Assembly: GCF_030272615.1 (NCBI RefSeq)
Contig: NC_081415.1
Span: 597,621,335 to 597,685,334, forward strand
Direction of reading: 5' to 3'
Length of the DNA: 64,000 bases
From: Cryptomeria japonica
Taxonomy: Eukaryota > Streptophyta > Pinopsida > Cupressales > Cupressaceae
In this document: positions 21,990 to 35,700 of the stretch, piece after piece
How the letters are laid out: the number at the start of each line of letters is the position of its first letter
Numbering within the stretch: position 1 is the first letter of the stretch
Notes under the pieces: model-generated
Database searches by the model: none
Seen by the model: only the letters and a program-made list of their open reading frames with translations
Told to the model about the DNA's origin: nothing
Translations under genes and position numbers: made by a program

Positions 21990-23260
21990 ACCTTATTTGA
22001 TAATGATTGATTTTTATGTATATGAATGTAATTTTGTGCTAATGAATGGTTATGAATGATATCTGTTAATTAATATTGATGAATGTTGTGTGTTAATTAA
22101 TGTTAATCAATGTTATGTGTTAATGAATGTTATGTGATATTAATGAATGAATGTTATATTTTATTAATGGTAGAAAGAATGAATGAATGAATGTTAGATG
22201 TTAACGGGGAATTTAGATTGATGTTAGGGGGAGGCAAATGAGCTTCCACCTTCACGTGGTTGGCCCTGTTAAGTAGAGAATATTAAAATATTCTCAAAAC
22301 CAAGCGAAGCTCAATAAGATAACACACTTTTCAATATTTCATTATGTTGCACAGTTAATCTTATTGAATAATGTATATTGAATCTTAATTGTAGGATCCA
22401 ACAGAGCCAACACGAACAACAACACCATAGTTTGTTATGTATAATAAACTCCCATTTATGTATACTTTATGCTACGTGTATGTTGCATGCCTTAAGTGAA
22501 TTCATGTGTACACTTCATGCTTTACATGTATTTGTCCCATATATGTACACTCTATGTTTTGCATGAATGCATCTTGCCCCAAGTATATTCATGTGTATGC
22601 TCTATATGTATTATTTATGTTTTATGTGCATACTTCATGCTTTAAGTGCATCCATGTGCCTCATGTATATTACTCTTAAATGCATGTTTTATTTATATAT
22701 ACCTAATAAATTATGGATATTAATGTGTATGTTGTGTCTTCAACATGATTTCCTCATTGTATGATTTATATGTGTACTTTTTCATATATGCACTGTACCT
22801 TAGGGGGTATTTGTGTGTATGACTTCATGTCTTGCATGGATGCTTCATGCTCCTGCCTTGCATGTAACAATATGTATGTTTCATGACTTAAGAGAATTCA
22901 TGCTCTACATATATTCAAGCGTATTCTTTATGACTTCAGTGGATTCATCTGGATGCCTCATGCTTTATGTATGCTTCCTTCTTTATGCTTTAAGTATATT
23001 CACGAGTATGCTCCATGATTTAAGTATTCATTGTATGCTTCATAATTCAAGTGTATTCATTTGTATGCTTCATGATTTAAGTGTTCATTGTATGGTTCGT
23101 GCTTCAAAGTATTCATTTCATGTATGTCTTATTCAACTCATGTGTATTCATTTGTATTCCTCATGTTTCGAGTGTATTCTCCATGCTCCATGCACAACAT
23201 GTGTGCTTCAGTAAATTCATGGACACTCTATGTGTTACAATGAACATCCTATTAGCATAT
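21990..23260. repeat. Low-complexity zone: ATGAATGTTA repeats and ATG/TGCTT minisatellite
   Basis: Positions 22016-22205 are short tandem variants of TTAATGAATGTTATGTG. Positions 22440-23240 are a degenerate minisatellite with units of roughly 30-45 bases built on TTCATGCTTTAAGTG and ATTCATGTGTATG. Related units occur again at 33815-34110. Open frames running through these repeats on the + strand are rich in Cys, His, Leu and Met, are created by the repeat, and are not genes. Confidence 0.75.
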
Positions 23261-24326
23261 AATTTTTCAAATTAATTATGCTCTTAAAATGTTGTTCTCC
23301 TCTATTTCTTGGTTTTATACATTGAACACTCTCTATCATGAGAATAGTTGTTTCTAGATTTTTTGTGCAAGGATGATCTCACAACATTAGTCCTCTTCTA
23401 TCTATGATCTATCTCTTAAGATTCAACCATCAGATGGGTGACTAAGGAGTGGCACTGAGTTGGGATAAGACATTTAAGGTTTATTTGGGAGCTAAACCTA
23501 TCAAACAATTCCTAAAGTGATCATAAATGTAAGAGGGCAACTGAATTTCAGTTTTCATAGGTTTTCATCTCGACAAATTTGATTAGGAATAGCAGGATCT
23601 ATGTGATATTTCAAATGTTAATCTTTTAAGAAGTTTTTGCTTATATATAACACTTTAAGAAATGATATTTCATTAAGATAAGTATGTTTGGTTATAGCAA
23701 AAGGCTTATTTGTCCATCGGTGTAACTTACCCCAAAGAAGGCTTATTAACAAAGCCATCGGGAAGACATGAGTTATCAAAGCAGAAGGAAATAAGCTATC
23801 TCGATACTCGATGGGTCTATCAGGAAGACATACACTGATATGTTCATAATAAAACACTATCAGAAAACAATTACAAACCATTGGGGTAACCTAAGTAATC
23901 CGGATGTGGCTTGACAGGCTATACCGATACTCGATGGAAACACAAAAGAAAAGGTTCATCGGGGAAGAAACAACCATCAGTATGAGGCGATAAGGGCTAT
24001 ACTGATACCAAATGGAAACATCAGTAAAACACATGCTGAAAAAATAACTCAGAACAAAATGTTTTTGTGGCGCCAAGGAAATATTTCATTGGAAAAGTAA
24101 TACCGATAGGCCTTTGCAAAGTTAATTCAAACTGAAACTAGAAGTGACCTATATTTAATGCTCTCGATGGAATTGGTGGCTCACACAAGGCTAATTGAGA
24201 ACTCACTCAGGAAATAAAAGCACATGAATAGAGAATTTATGTTCATAACTCTTCACACAATGTATCTTCTTCAAGTAGATAACATAATTGAAGAACTAGG
24301 GCTAATAAATCTTCACAATTGCATAA
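23261..24326. other. Leader region of retroelement copy A
   Basis: No protein-coding gene was recognised. Between about 23795 and 24060 a motif of the type CCGATACTCGATGGAAAC followed by a GGGGAAG or CATCAG stretch recurs about three times at 75-120 base spacing. An LTR-like edge was looked for but not found. It may be the decayed LTR or untranslated leader of the + strand ORF2 copy that begins at 24327. Confidence 0.35.
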
Positions 24327-26881
24327 ATGGAGGCCTCGAGTTCTTCAGGGAAAAAGAGAATTTCTAAAGGGTTTGAGTCCACATCGAAGAAACCAAAAAC
24401 ATTAGAGACTCCTCCTGCACAGAGATTGAACCAGGACATGATTGACCAAATGCAAGCACCAGGGCCAAAATCCAGAAGATCGAAACAACATTTGTCTGTT
24501 AGAGATCAACTAGAGGAAAAACTTAAGAGACTCAAAGATGTGTGGACTAAGGTAAGGGGTTATGAACTTTTCCTGTTTCATTTCTTGAGACAAAATAGGG
24601 AAGTTCCAATTTGTAACCCATGGATGATGAATTTAGGCAAGCTGGTTGTTCCAAATGTGTTTGTAAACATTAGACTGTTGGAAACTTTGGTTAGGAATTA
24701 TGATTCTGTAAAGAGGTGCATACAACTTTCAAATGATGATGCATTTATCAGGTTTAACAGAGGCACCATAGATAAACTTTTTAACCTTGACTTTAATCCT
24801 CATGTGTCCTTATCTTTTGAGAAACTGGAAGAAGAATTTGTGAAAATGGACACTACTTATAAAGGGTGGAATCTCACCTTTCATAAGGCTAAGAAGGGTG
24901 TTTTGACTGATGAGGATGGTCCCCCTTTTAGCATGGACATATTCAAGGATTACTTGCAGTATACTTACATGTCATGTGGACAAGTGGGGGGTGTTGAAGT
25001 TTCAGATGTGCCCAACATTGGGCCTCTAGTATTACAAGCTAATATACAAATGTATGAATCAAGGCTCTTTAATTATGTTGCATACCTTGTTGAGAAATTG
25101 CATGATGGCTTCTTGGACCTCAGGGACAATAAGGAACCCATATTTCATTTTTATTCATTGTTGATGCACATAATTTTGTTTTATAGAAGACATCGGGGCA
25201 TGTGGCCATTGAGTCTATGATTGAACACAGTAGATAGGGAAGTAAAACAACAACCTGTACAGATGTGGACATCGATATGGGACTCATGGTATGGAAGATA
25301 AAATTACATTAAGTTTGAGGAATGGATTGTAAAACTGTTATATCAACTTTTTGGTGTCCTGTGTGAGGGATCAATTTCACTTGAAATTAAGAAATTATTA
25401 AGACCTACTACCCTTGATGATAGGGGTCGGTTGAACCACAATTGGGGTTATTGGCTAGTGCATAAGGACTTCACTTGTTTTAGAATTTATGGCTTTGAAG
25501 GACACCTTTATCTGCTGCCAAAACTTTTACCAAACATAATTGCCTATTTGGAAATTGTGAGGCAGTTAAGTGTATCAAATGATAAACATTTTGGAAGCAT
25601 GCACAAACAATTTTTTCTACTTGGAACCCTTAGTTTCAGAGATTTTACTATTGTATCAACCAGGGCCTATGAGGCCATTGACAGAAAGCTAATTGAAGAA
25701 TACAATCTGTTCAAGTCTACTGCCAGAGCTAATTATGACCCCAAAGGATACATATGTATGTGCAAGAAAGGACAGGGCCTGGGAGATTATGTGCACATTC
25801 ATGTGGAATCAGAGGACTTGTTTCAAAATATGAAAGAGGAAGAAGGCCAAATGGTTATTGATAATTTGAATTAAGACCTAGAAGAGAAGAGCCTGAGATT
25901 ACAAGAAATGGAAGTAGAAGAAGAGGAAGGTGAAGAAGAATCAAAGGATACTGAAACCACATCCAGACAATAGGCACCTGATATTGTTGAGGAACCAGAC
26001 TTGCAGGAACAAGTTATCACCAGGTTAAGTATTCATAGTGATGCTCGGTATGATGCCTATTAGGCTTTTATTTCAAATGATGTATTTGTTCAGTCTAAGA
26101 AATTTAATATTTTCTTTATCATTTCAAAGGCAAGAAGTTAAGGGACTCTGTCCCTAATATTACCCCTGAAAATGAAGCAGAGTTATTGAGAAAACTTAAG
26201 GAAAAGATTGATACAGAGGTCACAACTATGACCCCTCATAGAGGGAGATAGCTTTTAATTGAAGTTGGTGTTATTGTTTTCCCAGGATGGGACTTAAGTA
26301 CATCTTTCATTTTTGACAATATGATGAAATCATTAAATAAAGAGTTCAAATTAGATATCCAAGGAGTTCAAGATGTTTGTATTGCTTCAAGATTTGATCA
26401 AGATAGGGAAGCTCTACGGTTATGGTCCCTTTACCCTCCTAACAAAAGACCAAAAATCATTGATGTGGATAAAGCCTTTGGGCACATGATGAAACTGAAG
26501 GTAGGTGAAGTGGACTTTGTTATAACAGCAGATATGGGTATTGATCTTTCACGGTTTAATAAAGCACAATTAATCAAGGTGATAAAAGAGAGAGATTAAT
26601 ATAAAGGTTTGTATGAGGGATTTCTAAGAGGAGGAGGTCAACCACTGCCAATTATTCATGATGGATCCCAAATCAAAAATAAATATGAAGAGTTATTAAA
26701 AGAAAATAAGAGGATCCAAAGGCAATTCAAAGTGTGAGATCAGACACTTCCTCTGTATTGCTAACAAACAAATTTAATAAATTGTTGATACCTTTGGGAG
26801 AATTTTGGACTATATATCAGAAGAACATGGACACTGCCTTGTCCCATCATAAGATCTACAATGGGTTGGGAACATTGCAAC
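24327..26881 (+). pseudogene. Retroelement ORF2, copy A, 5' part (interrupted by copy B)
   Basis: An ATG at 24327 opens 297 codons, and the same frame resumes at 25431-25872 after stops. Further pieces lie at 26321-26599 and 26734-26881. The N-terminus is Ser/Lys-rich, followed by a predicted helical region. LVEKLHDGFLDLRDN and FYSLLMHIILFYRR (about 25085-25185) match, in order and spacing, the segments REKLFQNLKSIKKDN / GQLLARLFFYFQNF of copy B and KNLFENLNTIRK / GSLLVCMFFYFEKF of copy C. FNRGTIDKLFNLD matches their ITKEAIRVVMGY / ITKEIIHMITGY. Function is unknown; it resembles plant 'putative transposon protein' domains of the PF20167 kind, untested. The frame is broken at 26882 by a minus-strand retroelement and resumes at about 32340. 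Confidence 0.6.
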
Positions 26882-28008
26882 TGATGGACTTGAAAAGTAC
26901 TGAGAGGGGGGGGGTGAATCAGTAACACTAAAATAAACACAACTTCAAACACTAACCAGTAGATAAACTTAACTAAACATTTCAACAAAATACATGCTAT
27001 CCAAAATGAAATAACAACATCCACATAAAGTAGAACATCCACCATAACACAAGTGTTTATACATGGAAAACCCAAATAGGTAAAAACCATGGTGATGGAA
27101 CTCACAAGTTAACTATCTACAGTAATAGATAACTGGTCGGTTAAGGTCTTATAAAGTGCTCTGCTAGGAGCGAATCTTGTTAGAGATCCCAAGCTTGATT
27201 AGAAGCTTATACCCTATTAAGAGTACTACCCTGTTAGGAGTAACCTCGTTGGATGATTTGAGAATCCAAACTAACGGATCACCTTGTTAAAGGATTTTTA
27301 CAATGAAGCTTGTTAGAGCTTACCTAGTTAGAGGATTTGATTATAATGTAATGATTAGAAAACAACAAGAATGGTTTGATCCAATTCTAAGTAGCACAAT
27401 ACTTGCTTGATCAGATCATTCTAAGTACATTCAACACAGCTCTTCATCTTAACACTTATCGCTATTCAACAAAAGCTTTCACTCTTTATGCATATCAGTA
27501 TTCACATAATCTCCTCTTCTATATTAGTTATCTGTTTCAAATGATTCACTAAGATGTCTTTAAATAGACATTCAAATCTTATGTCGGCCATAGGAAATCA
27601 AAACATAGTTTCTTAGGTGCAGTGTCTCTAGGCAAGTAAGCATAACTCATCACAAAAATGACCGCCAAGAAAACAGTGTTGGTAACTCATCACAAAATCA
27701 GATACCAGTTAGAATAGTCAATACCAATTGGAACAAAGCATGTAAACCATTGTCCTGGAATCTTTCGCTTGATCTCCATCTTCATCTTCATCTTCATTTT
27801 GATGTCGACTGAATGTAACCATAGGTTATCTTTGAAGAACATACTAGTTGACATAGAGTATCGGTTAGAGATAGACCTTAAACATATCGGTTAACAGCGT
27901 AAACCAATTGAAGTTACACCAGTAGTCAATGTAATCATATGTGTGTGAGAGAGTGTTTCATCAATGACAACAAGTGATGAATACATAACAATCATCATCA
28001 AGCCAACA
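26882..28008 (-). repeat. LTR of element B (3' LTR)
   Basis: On the - strand the LTR begins TGTTGGC at 28008, directly after a polypurine tract (28020-28009, AAAGAGGGATAT). It ends near 26882, shortly after the CTCAGTACT-type terminus seen in the other LTRs of the window. Only one LTR of this element was found, so the inner limit (26882, 26885 or 26891) is a best guess. Confidence 0.65.
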
Positions 28009-28408
28009 ATATCCCTCTTTGGCATTGATGGCAACACTTACAAAATTTTAGATTAATACAATACCACTAAGTATGCATACACAACATATTTACATATATA
28101 CTCATACTCTCTTTTAATGCAATACTCCCCCTTAATCCATGCATAAATACAAAATTTTCAAAAACACACATACATATTATTACTCCCCCTTTGAAAATAA
28201 TGCTAAAATGATAAAGTAAAATATATACATATATATACAAAATTTGTATCAAAGTGTTCAGCATATATTACAACTTTAAAAAAGTTCATGCATTGGCTAG
28301 TCTCATAAAAATATCATTGAAATTTTGCTTCATCTAGGATAAAGCATTTTCCCATGATTCTAGTATGTTAGTAGTATACTCAGATATAGACATCAACTGG
28401 GAATAGAA

Positions 28409-31400
28409 TTATTCCATTGAGTCTAGCATGCAGGTTTCAGGAGTAGCAAGAATAGCTTCTGCATTGGAGTAGGCTCTTTGAAGAATTTTGACCTGTGAGG
28501 TGAGCTGACTCTTGAGCTCTCTTAGAGATCGGAATCTCTTAGCCTTCTCATTATCATTCTTGTTCAGTCTGTCATGCAAATTATCTACAGACCGGTTAAA
28601 GGAATGAATGGAGTCCTGGAATGGGACATATGCCTTGTATAACCTTTCCATTTCCTGCTCAGTTTCAACTTGACTCTTAGAAATGTCAGAGTAAAAGAAA
28701 GTAACGTTGGAGGTAGAGGCAAGATACTTTCCTCCAAGTTCAATAGCTTTCTTCAACAAACTTTGATTATTAGATAAATCCATTTTACCACTTTCAATGT
28801 TCTTTGCCAGTTTATCTCTATATTTCTTCATGTGGCTCTTCTCAACAAACATTTGAGCAGCATCTTCAAGTGATTTGATTTGATCAGATGCATCTGCAAC
28901 TAACTAACCAAGTTTGCTGATGGGTGTAGGAACATGTGCAACAACTATTTCCGGAAGTAAACCAGACACAATTTCTACTGCATTCTGGATTGTCTCTTCT
29001 TCAATCCGTTGCTCTTTTAGTCTCTTCTTGTGTGCTTGAGATTGCATGACATTAGTAATCTTTATCATTTTTGTTGCGCTCAAAGTGTTCATGTCAATGG
29101 ATCCTGAGATACTTAAAGAATCATCATCATCATCTTCAAGTAGTGTCTGCTTCGTCGATTCAAGGGGTACACTCTTAATGATAGTTCTTTCTGTGTTCTT
29201 CTCTATTGTATCTTCAGTTAACTGAGTGACAGCTTTCTTAGTAGACTCCTTTTGAGTAGTTTCAATGACCGGTGGAGATTGGGGTTTCTCCAGTTGTTCA
29301 TTGTCCACTGTTAGTTGAATACCCAGGTGTTCAACTAATGTAACCTATACTTCATTGATTGTAGGAGGATCCATATTTGGTGTAGTAATGTCTCCAGATA
29401 TATCTATTGTGTCTTGACCATCTTCATCAACAAGAATAATGGAATCATCCTTCTTATTGATTGGATAGACTACGTCAACTTGAACAATTTCCTCTTCATC
29501 CATTTCCAATCGAGGAACATCATCTGTAGTATCATCCTTGTTTCTAGAGTGGACTACTTCTTCAGTCTTTTTTATTATACAGACTAGCTGATGTGTCTCA
29601 AACTCAACAGCTGACCTTTTTGCATTAAGAAGCTTCAATCTTCTCACTTTAAAATCAAAATATACTTTGTATTGCTCAATTAAAGCACTAATTCCATCCG
29701 ATGATAGATTGGGAAAATATTGCACAAATATTTCATCAATAATCTTCTTTTCCAATTGAATGGCTTCCTCCCATTTATCTAACAAAGTATTATACAAAGA
29801 GATTGAAATATCTTTTTCCAAGTCATGCGGAAATCTATTGTAGTGACCCAAATAAGTTATTACCTGTTGGATTATTTGCTTCTGCTCATCTTCAGTAAAA
29901 GAATCAAAATATTCTTTTACATTGTCAAACTTGTTTCTTCCTAATGCTTTCACTGTCCTCTCAAAAACCGTGTCAGGTTTGTAGGTAGCAATATCTATAG
30001 GTGTAGTTTCCTTTGGCACTACCTTTGTCTTCTTGGGTGTTCTGTCGATTGCTTTTTCCTTCTTTGGTTCTTTTTCAGAATCTGTACCCTTAGACTCTGG
30101 TTGCAAAATCAATTTCTGATTTCTCTTCTTTGGTGCACTCTCCTTCTTTACAAAATACTTTAGGTGCTAGTTCCTTCTTGGTTAGGACACTCCGAGTCAC
30201 CCTTGTGGTATTTTTCATAGGAGATTTTTCATCAGACTTCTTTTTCTTTCCTTTCACTTTAGCTACAAGTGCAGTACCAGTTTCAGTTGGTGCAACTTGG
30301 ATTGCCACAATGTCCATTTTTTTCTTCTTTTTATCTTTAGGTGATGCTAACAGGGTATTAGCATAGCCGACCAGGTAAATCATTATTAACCTCATAGCTC
30401 ATATCTTCCATCTCTTCCTCTCTAGGTTCAATTGCTTGCATCAAGAAAAAGTCAGTGGTAACCATGAAGATTATGTCTTTTGCAAAGTGTTTTACCACAT
30501 CTTCAGGTAACCTCATTCTCATGCTCATCTTTTTCTGAAATTCATTAAAATACTTGTTCATGGCAGCTGAAAAGGTATTCTTCACAGCCTTAATGTTGTT
30601 CTTGATCTATGCATTGACCGGTTGTTCTTTGGACCATTCAATATCTCCAATACCCGGTAGGAAGTTCTGAAAATAGAAAAATAACCGGGCTAATAGCTGA
30701 CCATATCTGAATTTTTTTGTATTGTCCTTCTTAATAGATTTCAAATTTTGAAATAATTTCTCTCTGATGGCTTCACAAATATCATAATCCGCATTATCAA
30801 CAATCATTCTATGTGTTGTGTGAATTGCTGCAGATGGAACACTGTTAAGTCTAATGGAGTAGAATACCCAGTAGCCTATCACCATTGCTGCAAGTTTCAC
30901 CATAGGGTCTCTAATATTCTTGATAGAAAAAGCACGCTTATCAGATATAGAACCAGTTAACTTGAAGACAATATCCTTTGAAATTCTTCTTAACATAGGA
31001 ATTTCACCGATTGAGCAATAACCCATTACAACCCTAATAGCTTCCTTGGTTATTGTATGGGTCCTTTCCAAATACATATTCTCTCTGTAGACTCGACTCA
31101 AGATGATCCTGATGTGTTCTTCCTCAAAATCTTCAAGAAAATATGCAGCATTATGAAACCCTTTTTCAAAAACCCTAGCATATTTGGTTTCAATCTTTCT
31201 GCTCTTATCATAGAGTGATTTCAGCTGAGTATAGATGTGTAGCATTCCTAAGTCTTCTATCTTGCAATCTATATAGTTGGACAAGTCATCTTTGACCACA
31301 ACACCACTCAGGACTTGCAACAATGCATTATAAGACATAATTTCATCTGCCTTTAGAGCTTCATCAGGCTCAACAGTGATCATCAACCTCTCTACAGACT

Positions 31401-31506
31401 TAGAAGTAGATGACTTTCTAGTTAAACAATTTTTGAAGCAGTATACAAAGAAATACCTTGTATCTTGCACGTCGTTTCGTTTCTCGATTGAAATGTTCAA
31501 ATGCAC
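28409..31506 (-). pseudogene. Retroelement ORF2, copy B
   Basis: Read on the - strand, 31506-30607 is open for 299 codons and includes ENMYLERTHTITKEAIRVV and EAIREKLFQNLKSIKK, ending in FFYFQNFLPGIGDIEW. The same frame continues at 30585 (NKYFNEFQKKMSMRMRLP), which aligns with NDFI...DYFYKFQEKMHNRYRIP of copy C. A frameshift near 30400 leads to a Lys-rich linker (30395-30090), then 30112-28409 in one frame with stops: an acidic/Thr-rich linker and a C-terminal coiled coil (ESGKMDLSNNQSLLKK and onwards). Full length would be about 1,000 aa. No catalytic motif of protease, integrase, reverse transcriptase or RNase H is visible. The unknown protein is shared with copies A and C. Confidence 0.6.
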
Positions 31507-31989
31507 ACTCGTTCGTCGCTCTGCAACTTTTGATTCAACTTGATTTCTCTAAACAAGAAAACAATTTTCCAATTGATAACAAGACAATCTTGTTCTGCTC
31601 TGCAATTGCTTCAAATTTATTTTTTGAAAGAGTTAGGGTAAAAATGATAAAGTGAAACTTGTTTTTATCCTCTTTACCAACTGTAATAAATGCTCGCACT
31701 TTAGGTTACAAACCCTAATTTTACCGCTTGAGTGAAATATCAGTTGATAACACGTCAACAAAAAGTCACCAAAAATTTATAATTCAAAAATTCCTTCCCG
31801 CTCATTTTACAAGGGGTCCAGAGATGTTTTACCATTAAGCTCCCCTTAGCCATGTTAGACAGGCTTAAGTCACCGATGTTGGATTCTCATCACTGGGTGA
31901 AGGAACAGTTTCTTCTCTAGGCGAGTCATCACCTTTTTTTTTCCAAATCTGATTCATATCTTCTCTGGTTTCCTCAATATCAACTTTTT

Positions 31990-32335
31990 GCTTGCCTTTC
32001 TGATCCTTAAAGGAGTTCTGTTATTTCTTGATCTGCAAAACTTTACTAAGTTCCCCGGTTTGTTGCAGTGGTAATAGACCATACTAGATGATCTCTAGGG
32101 TCCTGTGTTTCCTCTTCTTGTTCTTCTTCTGCAATTCATAGCCACATGACCAAAGTTATTACAAAAGGTGCAAACAACATTTGTTTCCTTTTCTATTTTG
32201 AATCGACTAAATCGGTTGCCATAGGATATTTGATAGTTCCAATTTACCCAGTTATCAAAATTTCTTATCCGGTCACCATTTGGTCTAGGATGCATGTGTC
32301 GTACAGGATTGTTTGATCCATATCTGCACTCAACA
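31990..32335 (-). pseudogene. Gag-like zinc-knuckle remnant of element B
   Basis: On the - strand, 32295-32095 encodes an Asn/Arg-rich stretch followed by an intact CX2CX4HX4C knuckle (CTFCNNFGHVAMNC). After a stop comes a decayed second knuckle, YYHCNKPGNLVKFC, with the first Cys and the His replaced. These match the last knuckles of element C in order and spacing. The upstream part, including the coiled coil and the 5' LTR, is missing: within about 45 bases the sequence switches to copy A. Element B is therefore truncated at its 5' end. Confidence 0.65.
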
Positions 32336-32740
32336 ACAACATGATAAGAGGATGGCAGGTGCTAATAAAAAAATGATTGAAGAAATATAGGGTCTTATAG
32401 ATGCACATGAAAGCATTGGAGAAGAATTGAAGAGTGAATTTGATGAATGTAAATAAATAATACAGTATGTTTTTGTAAAGTTGATAGATCAGAATGGAGA
32501 AATCAAGGATAAAGACAAGTGGCTCTTAGAATGCCAGACCCTTCTTAGTGTTGCTCTTGACATCAATCATTCTGATGGTTTGGAATTGACAAGGACTATG
32601 GAACAGATGGAAAAGTTAATCACATGGGAGATCATTGTTAGGGACCCGATCCATGATGCAGACACCTATAAATCAGAAGAATACTTGAAGCATATTCAGA
32701 AATATGGCAAGATCCTTGGAGATTAAAATTATTTTCAAAC
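32336..32740 (+). pseudogene. Retroelement ORF2, copy A, 3' end
   Basis: This continues copy A beyond the inserted element B. It has a helical, Glu/Lys-rich sequence (GANKKMIEEI, AHESIGEELKSEFDE), two stops, then an open piece at 32481-32726 (LIDQNGEIKDKDKWLLECQ...). It ends at TAA 32724-32726 followed by a 3' untranslated-like, T-rich region. Joining the left and right flanks of element B brings two helical segments of one ORF together in a single frame, within the uncertainty of a few bases at each edge. Confidence 0.5.
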
Positions 32741-35700
32741 ATTACAAAATGTTGTTTTCAAGTGCTTTTATGTAATGTGTCTAGTAGTTAAGTTAGTTTT
32801 AGTCTGTTAGGATAGTTTTTAGGCAGTTAGTTTCTAGTTAGTTTTTTGTTAGTTTCAATTTTAATGAAAGGGTATGGCCTTTCATCTTCAACTGAATCAT
32901 CATCTATATATAGAGGATCTTTTAGGAAAAACATGACATAAATTCTTTATAGTTTTTATCAAGACAATATTTCATGCTTTTCTTATGAACTCGTTGTCTG
33001 GAAGTATCAAGTTGGTGGATGATACATGCTGAAATCAATTGGTTTAAGTATTATATTTTCAATATAAATATTTAAGTGTTTTCATTTTATTATGGTATCT
33101 ATCTTTCAATTGAATTAATTAGTTCCTTAGATAAATCTATGTACCTAGATTGTTTCATTGTGCAGTCTTATGTTGTTGTGATTAAGATTGATTTTCAGTT
33201 TGAGTATCAGTTTGGAGGATTGGTTAACAAAATTCAATTTCTCTTATTGGTCTTTCACAGCAAGGTTAAATTCAGTAAGGCTAACTGGATGTTATATTTT
33301 AATTACAACTCATATAGAAGCCTTTGAAATGATGGTCTTCTTTTATTAACAAGTTATTAAAACGGTCTCTAAGGTTATATGTAGAATCTCTTATTTGAAA
33401 TGGTATGAAATCAGTAAGGAATTAAGGCACTGGTCTTTTGTTGATTTTATATATTTGAATCAAGTATTTTCTAAGTGAGTTTCATTAAGGAAATATATCT
33501 CTGAATCATACAATTACCATTTTATAAACATTCATTTACAAGTAACAGTTACAGTTTTTCAGATAATAAAATTGGGTTCAAGAACAATTGCCGTATTGGA
33601 GATATAAGGGTTTCTAAATTCGCTATAGAAAAGTTTCACACCAACAGAGTGGATTGGGTGATAATGTTTACCCACTTAGGTTGAGTGAAGCTTGAAGTGC
33701 AAGGGAATTTGGTCTGCGACCATTCTGGTTTGTTGGCCAAGACTGATTGAGAGATCATTAGGAGAAGTGGCAATACTCTATGGTTTGGGGAACCAACACA
33801 TCCCATGGTTTATAAGATACATATATTCACATGTGTGTTCCTTATTCAAATCGTGCCTTAAATATATTCATGTATTTATATGTACTTCTTTATTGGTATG
33901 ATCCAAGATTTACGTTTGATCGATATCTTATGTGTATTCATGTGTCTTGCGCACTATATGTGTCAAAGGTATATTTCATACTTTATGTAAATACTTCATC
34001 CTTTACGAGGTTGACTCATGTTGTTATGCTTTCAGCATGATTACTTCATGGATGTATGGTCCTCCCTAATGCATACTCATGTTACTATGCAATTATTTGA
34101 TTTTGCATGGGTATGCTAGGTATCATGTCACCTTGATTTTTTCAAGATCAACTTGATTGGGAGAGTGGTTGATAATATAACTAAATTTGCATGGTGCAAA
34201 AATTTGATTTGTTGAGGTTTGTTTGGAACTTGTGTTTTCATAGCTCCCCAACTCATTTAAAATATTGAATCCTTTAATTGGACAGTAGTATGTATAGTTG
34301 ATTGTTTGCACTTTTGGAAGTTGGAGGGTCTTATTCAACTTGTAATGCAATAAATTCTAATATTGGAGCTTGTGTAAAGTAATGTCTTATTCAACTGGAA
34401 GGTCTTATTCAATTTTGTAATCCAATCAACTTTGATGTTCAGCTTTTAGAGTAACATCCCATACAGCTGCAACACTTCAACATTAGATGAGTTGTCAATT
34501 ACAATACTACTAGCTGGAGTACTGGAATGACTTGCAGTGAAATTATATTTTCTGAGTTTCTTTTTCATTGTATTTCATTCTTAATTGGTTTGATAACTTT
34601 TTATATGTATGCAAAATGGTGTGATAACAAATTTGATTGATAAAGAGGGAGAAGTCAGCCTAGTGGAAAGTCAAAGAAATGAGTCTGAAATTGCTGGACT
34701 TGAGCAACTCTTGAAAAATAAAACACTCTCGAGGTGGGAAATTATTTTTAATACAATGTTTACTGTTTTAAGTTTATTTTATTCCAATAGATCTTCGTAT
34801 GGTTCATTCTTTTATATCTTTCATTATCGTTCTTATTTGATAACTTTGGATGTACCTATCGTGGGAGGGAGATTGATGCTAGTAGACATGGTTGAATCTG
34901 AGAATATTGATCAATCTAGCTTTGTTGGGTTTGAGGCAAAACTTCAGTTATTCCTTTTCCTTATTATTGTCATTCATTATGCACAACATTTCTATATCTA
35001 ATGTTAGACTACAGATATCCATTTTGTAATTCAGAGATTTATAACGCAAGCATATCAGACACACAAAAGCCAAATGAACATTACTGAATAGATAATTCCA
35101 AACCACAATATTAGAATTGCATCTCCTCCAAAATGATATTGCTCTAAACTTAATAGCACCCGTACATCTAACTTTCCTCTCCTCATTTGGTGAACGCTTT
35201 AAATTCCTTTTGAAAGATGTCATGCACTATATATACATATTTATTTAGTTAAATTATTGCAGACTTTATAGATAAAATGCATATACTTTTATTTATTTCT
35301 AGTGTTCGGTATCACTTTTCTTTGGCAATCGTCAAGGAAATATTAATGTTTTAAGGTTTTGAATCACTATTTTTGGCAAACATCAAGATAACTTTATTAG
35401 TTTCTAAGGTTTAGATCACTTTGCTTGGTCAATCACAAGGATATTTTGTTATTGAATTGGAGAAAACTTAAAATATATATACAAATAATTATTTATATAT
35501 TGTACATGATCTTATGTTGTCCTAGCATGAAAGATAACAAGAATTCCTTGTATTTTTTTTATCATTTGAATTCATTATCGACTTTACAACTAAATCTAGC
35601 CTAAAGTTCAACTCTCGTCACTATTTGGGTTGTTAAGATGTTTTTAATATTTTTACTACTTGTGTTATACAAATGGGAATTATGACCCTCACATTCACAA

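Noticed and set aside
22378-23275. Cys/His/Leu-rich + strand open frames that could look like small secreted proteins
   Set aside because: They track the minisatellite units, lack a consistent start or signal peptide, and are in a degenerate repeat.
34609-35001. 130-codon open frame on the + strand
   Set aside because: No motif, surrounded by AT-rich spacer, no homologue elsewhere in the window; chance is more likely.
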